In this document: positions 30,465-30,691 of the stretch, in pieces
Layout of the letters: every line of letters begins with the position of its first letter
How positions within the stretch are numbered: the stretch's first letter is position 1
NCBI RefSeq assembly: GCF_051960575.1
Contig: NZ_JBQCEE010000301.1
Span: 1-30,691 of the forward strand
From: JBQCEE01 sp051960575
Lineage (GTDB): Bacteria > Actinomycetota > Actinomycetes > Mycobacteriales > Jatrophihabitantaceae
Direction of reading: 5' to 3'
DNA length: 30,691 bases
Made by a program: the position numbers and the translations under genes
Notes under the pieces: model-generated
What the model saw: only the letters and a program-made list of their open reading frames with translations
What the model was told of the DNA's origin: nothing
Database searches by the model: none

Positions 30465-30691
30465 GCACTGCTGCCAGACGGGAGCACCAGGCTGACCCTG
30501 GTGCCCTCGTCCAGCACGCTCTCGACCTGGAGACGGCCGCCCATCGCCTCGGTGAGGCCGCGGGCCAGCGGCAGCCCGAGCCCGATGCCCTCGTCGGAGT
30601 CGCGGCCGAGCCGGTCGAACGGCGTGAAGAGCCGGTCGAGGTGCTCGGGCGCGATACCCGGCCCGGTGTCGGTGACGGTGATCCGCACCGT
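30461..30691 (-). CDS. sensor histidine kinase, C-terminal part (partial)
   Basis: The last 76 codons of a gene that continues beyond the window edge. They contain the end of a HATPase_c domain: the G1 box DTGPGI, the F box LFTPFDRLG and the G2 box GIGLGLPLA, then MGGRLQVESVLDEGTRVSLVLP. These bind ATP in two-component sensor kinases; the acidic EG before the G2 box is typical. Signal input and partner regulator are outside the window. Its 3' end shares the terminator hairpin with the S53 gene. Confidence 0.9.
   Translation of the reverse strand, partial: TVRITVTDTGPGIAPEHLDRLFTPFDRLGRDSDEGIGLGLPLARGLTEAMGGRLQVESVLDEGTRVSLVLPSGSSA

Overview
This window comes from a high-GC actinomycete (Actinomycetota), probably a soil organism. 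The evidence is GC-biased third codon positions, GTG starts, many leaderless start sites, secreted hydrolases of the S53, GH6 and trypsin types, and lipobox lipoproteins. I cannot name the genus. The two halves differ in character around position 15,950.

Left half (1 to about 11,600): a patchwork of short, mostly unassigned genes on both strands. They include a small zinc-ribbon-like protein, a HAD hydrolase, an orphan barstar-like protein, a DUF805 membrane protein, a TPR-AAA ATPase facing a TPR membrane protein, three lipoproteins (one a frameshifted TlpA-type thioredoxin), and several unassigned small proteins. The gaps hold a dispersed GC-rich repeat of about 27 bp (core GACCATGCCGCTGTCGT) at 11 or so places, in single, double or fourfold copies and almost always between genes. 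Many genes here begin exactly 6 or 7 bases after a TANNNT-like -10 hexamer, the layout of leaderless transcription. I used that rule to choose starts and to accept several small genes.

Middle (about 11,500 to 15,953): a decaying integrated element. It has a two-frameshift gene, two unassigned proteins, a double zinc-finger protein split by an in-frame TAG, a tyrosine recombinase with an atypical box II, three CTACCTAC sites spaced 22-23 bp apart, and a 41-bp tRNA 3' end (probably Arg-CCG) that looks like the right attachment site. The matching intact tRNA is not in the window, so the element either extends left beyond position 1 or has lost its left end.

Right half (16,074 to 30,691): denser, higher-GC, more conventional genes. 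In order: a secreted protein of a widespread unassigned family; a phosphoesterase lipoprotein overlapping tail-to-tail with a PAP2 phosphatase; a GT87-type glycosyltransferase with a COG4705 membrane protein; a TylF-like methyltransferase; a stand-alone AbfB-domain protein; an arsenic cluster (arsR-aqpS-arsC operon with 4-nt overlaps, divergent arsI, and a perfect 20-bp palindrome between them); a membrane-anchored trypsin-like protease; a GH6 protein; an XdhC/CoxI-family protein; an S53 peptidase without the usual pro-domain; and the 3' end of a sensor histidine kinase. The arsenic genes form a coherent pathway: ArsC reduces arsenate, AqpS lets arsenite out, ArsI cleaves organoarsenicals, and ArsR controls both sides.
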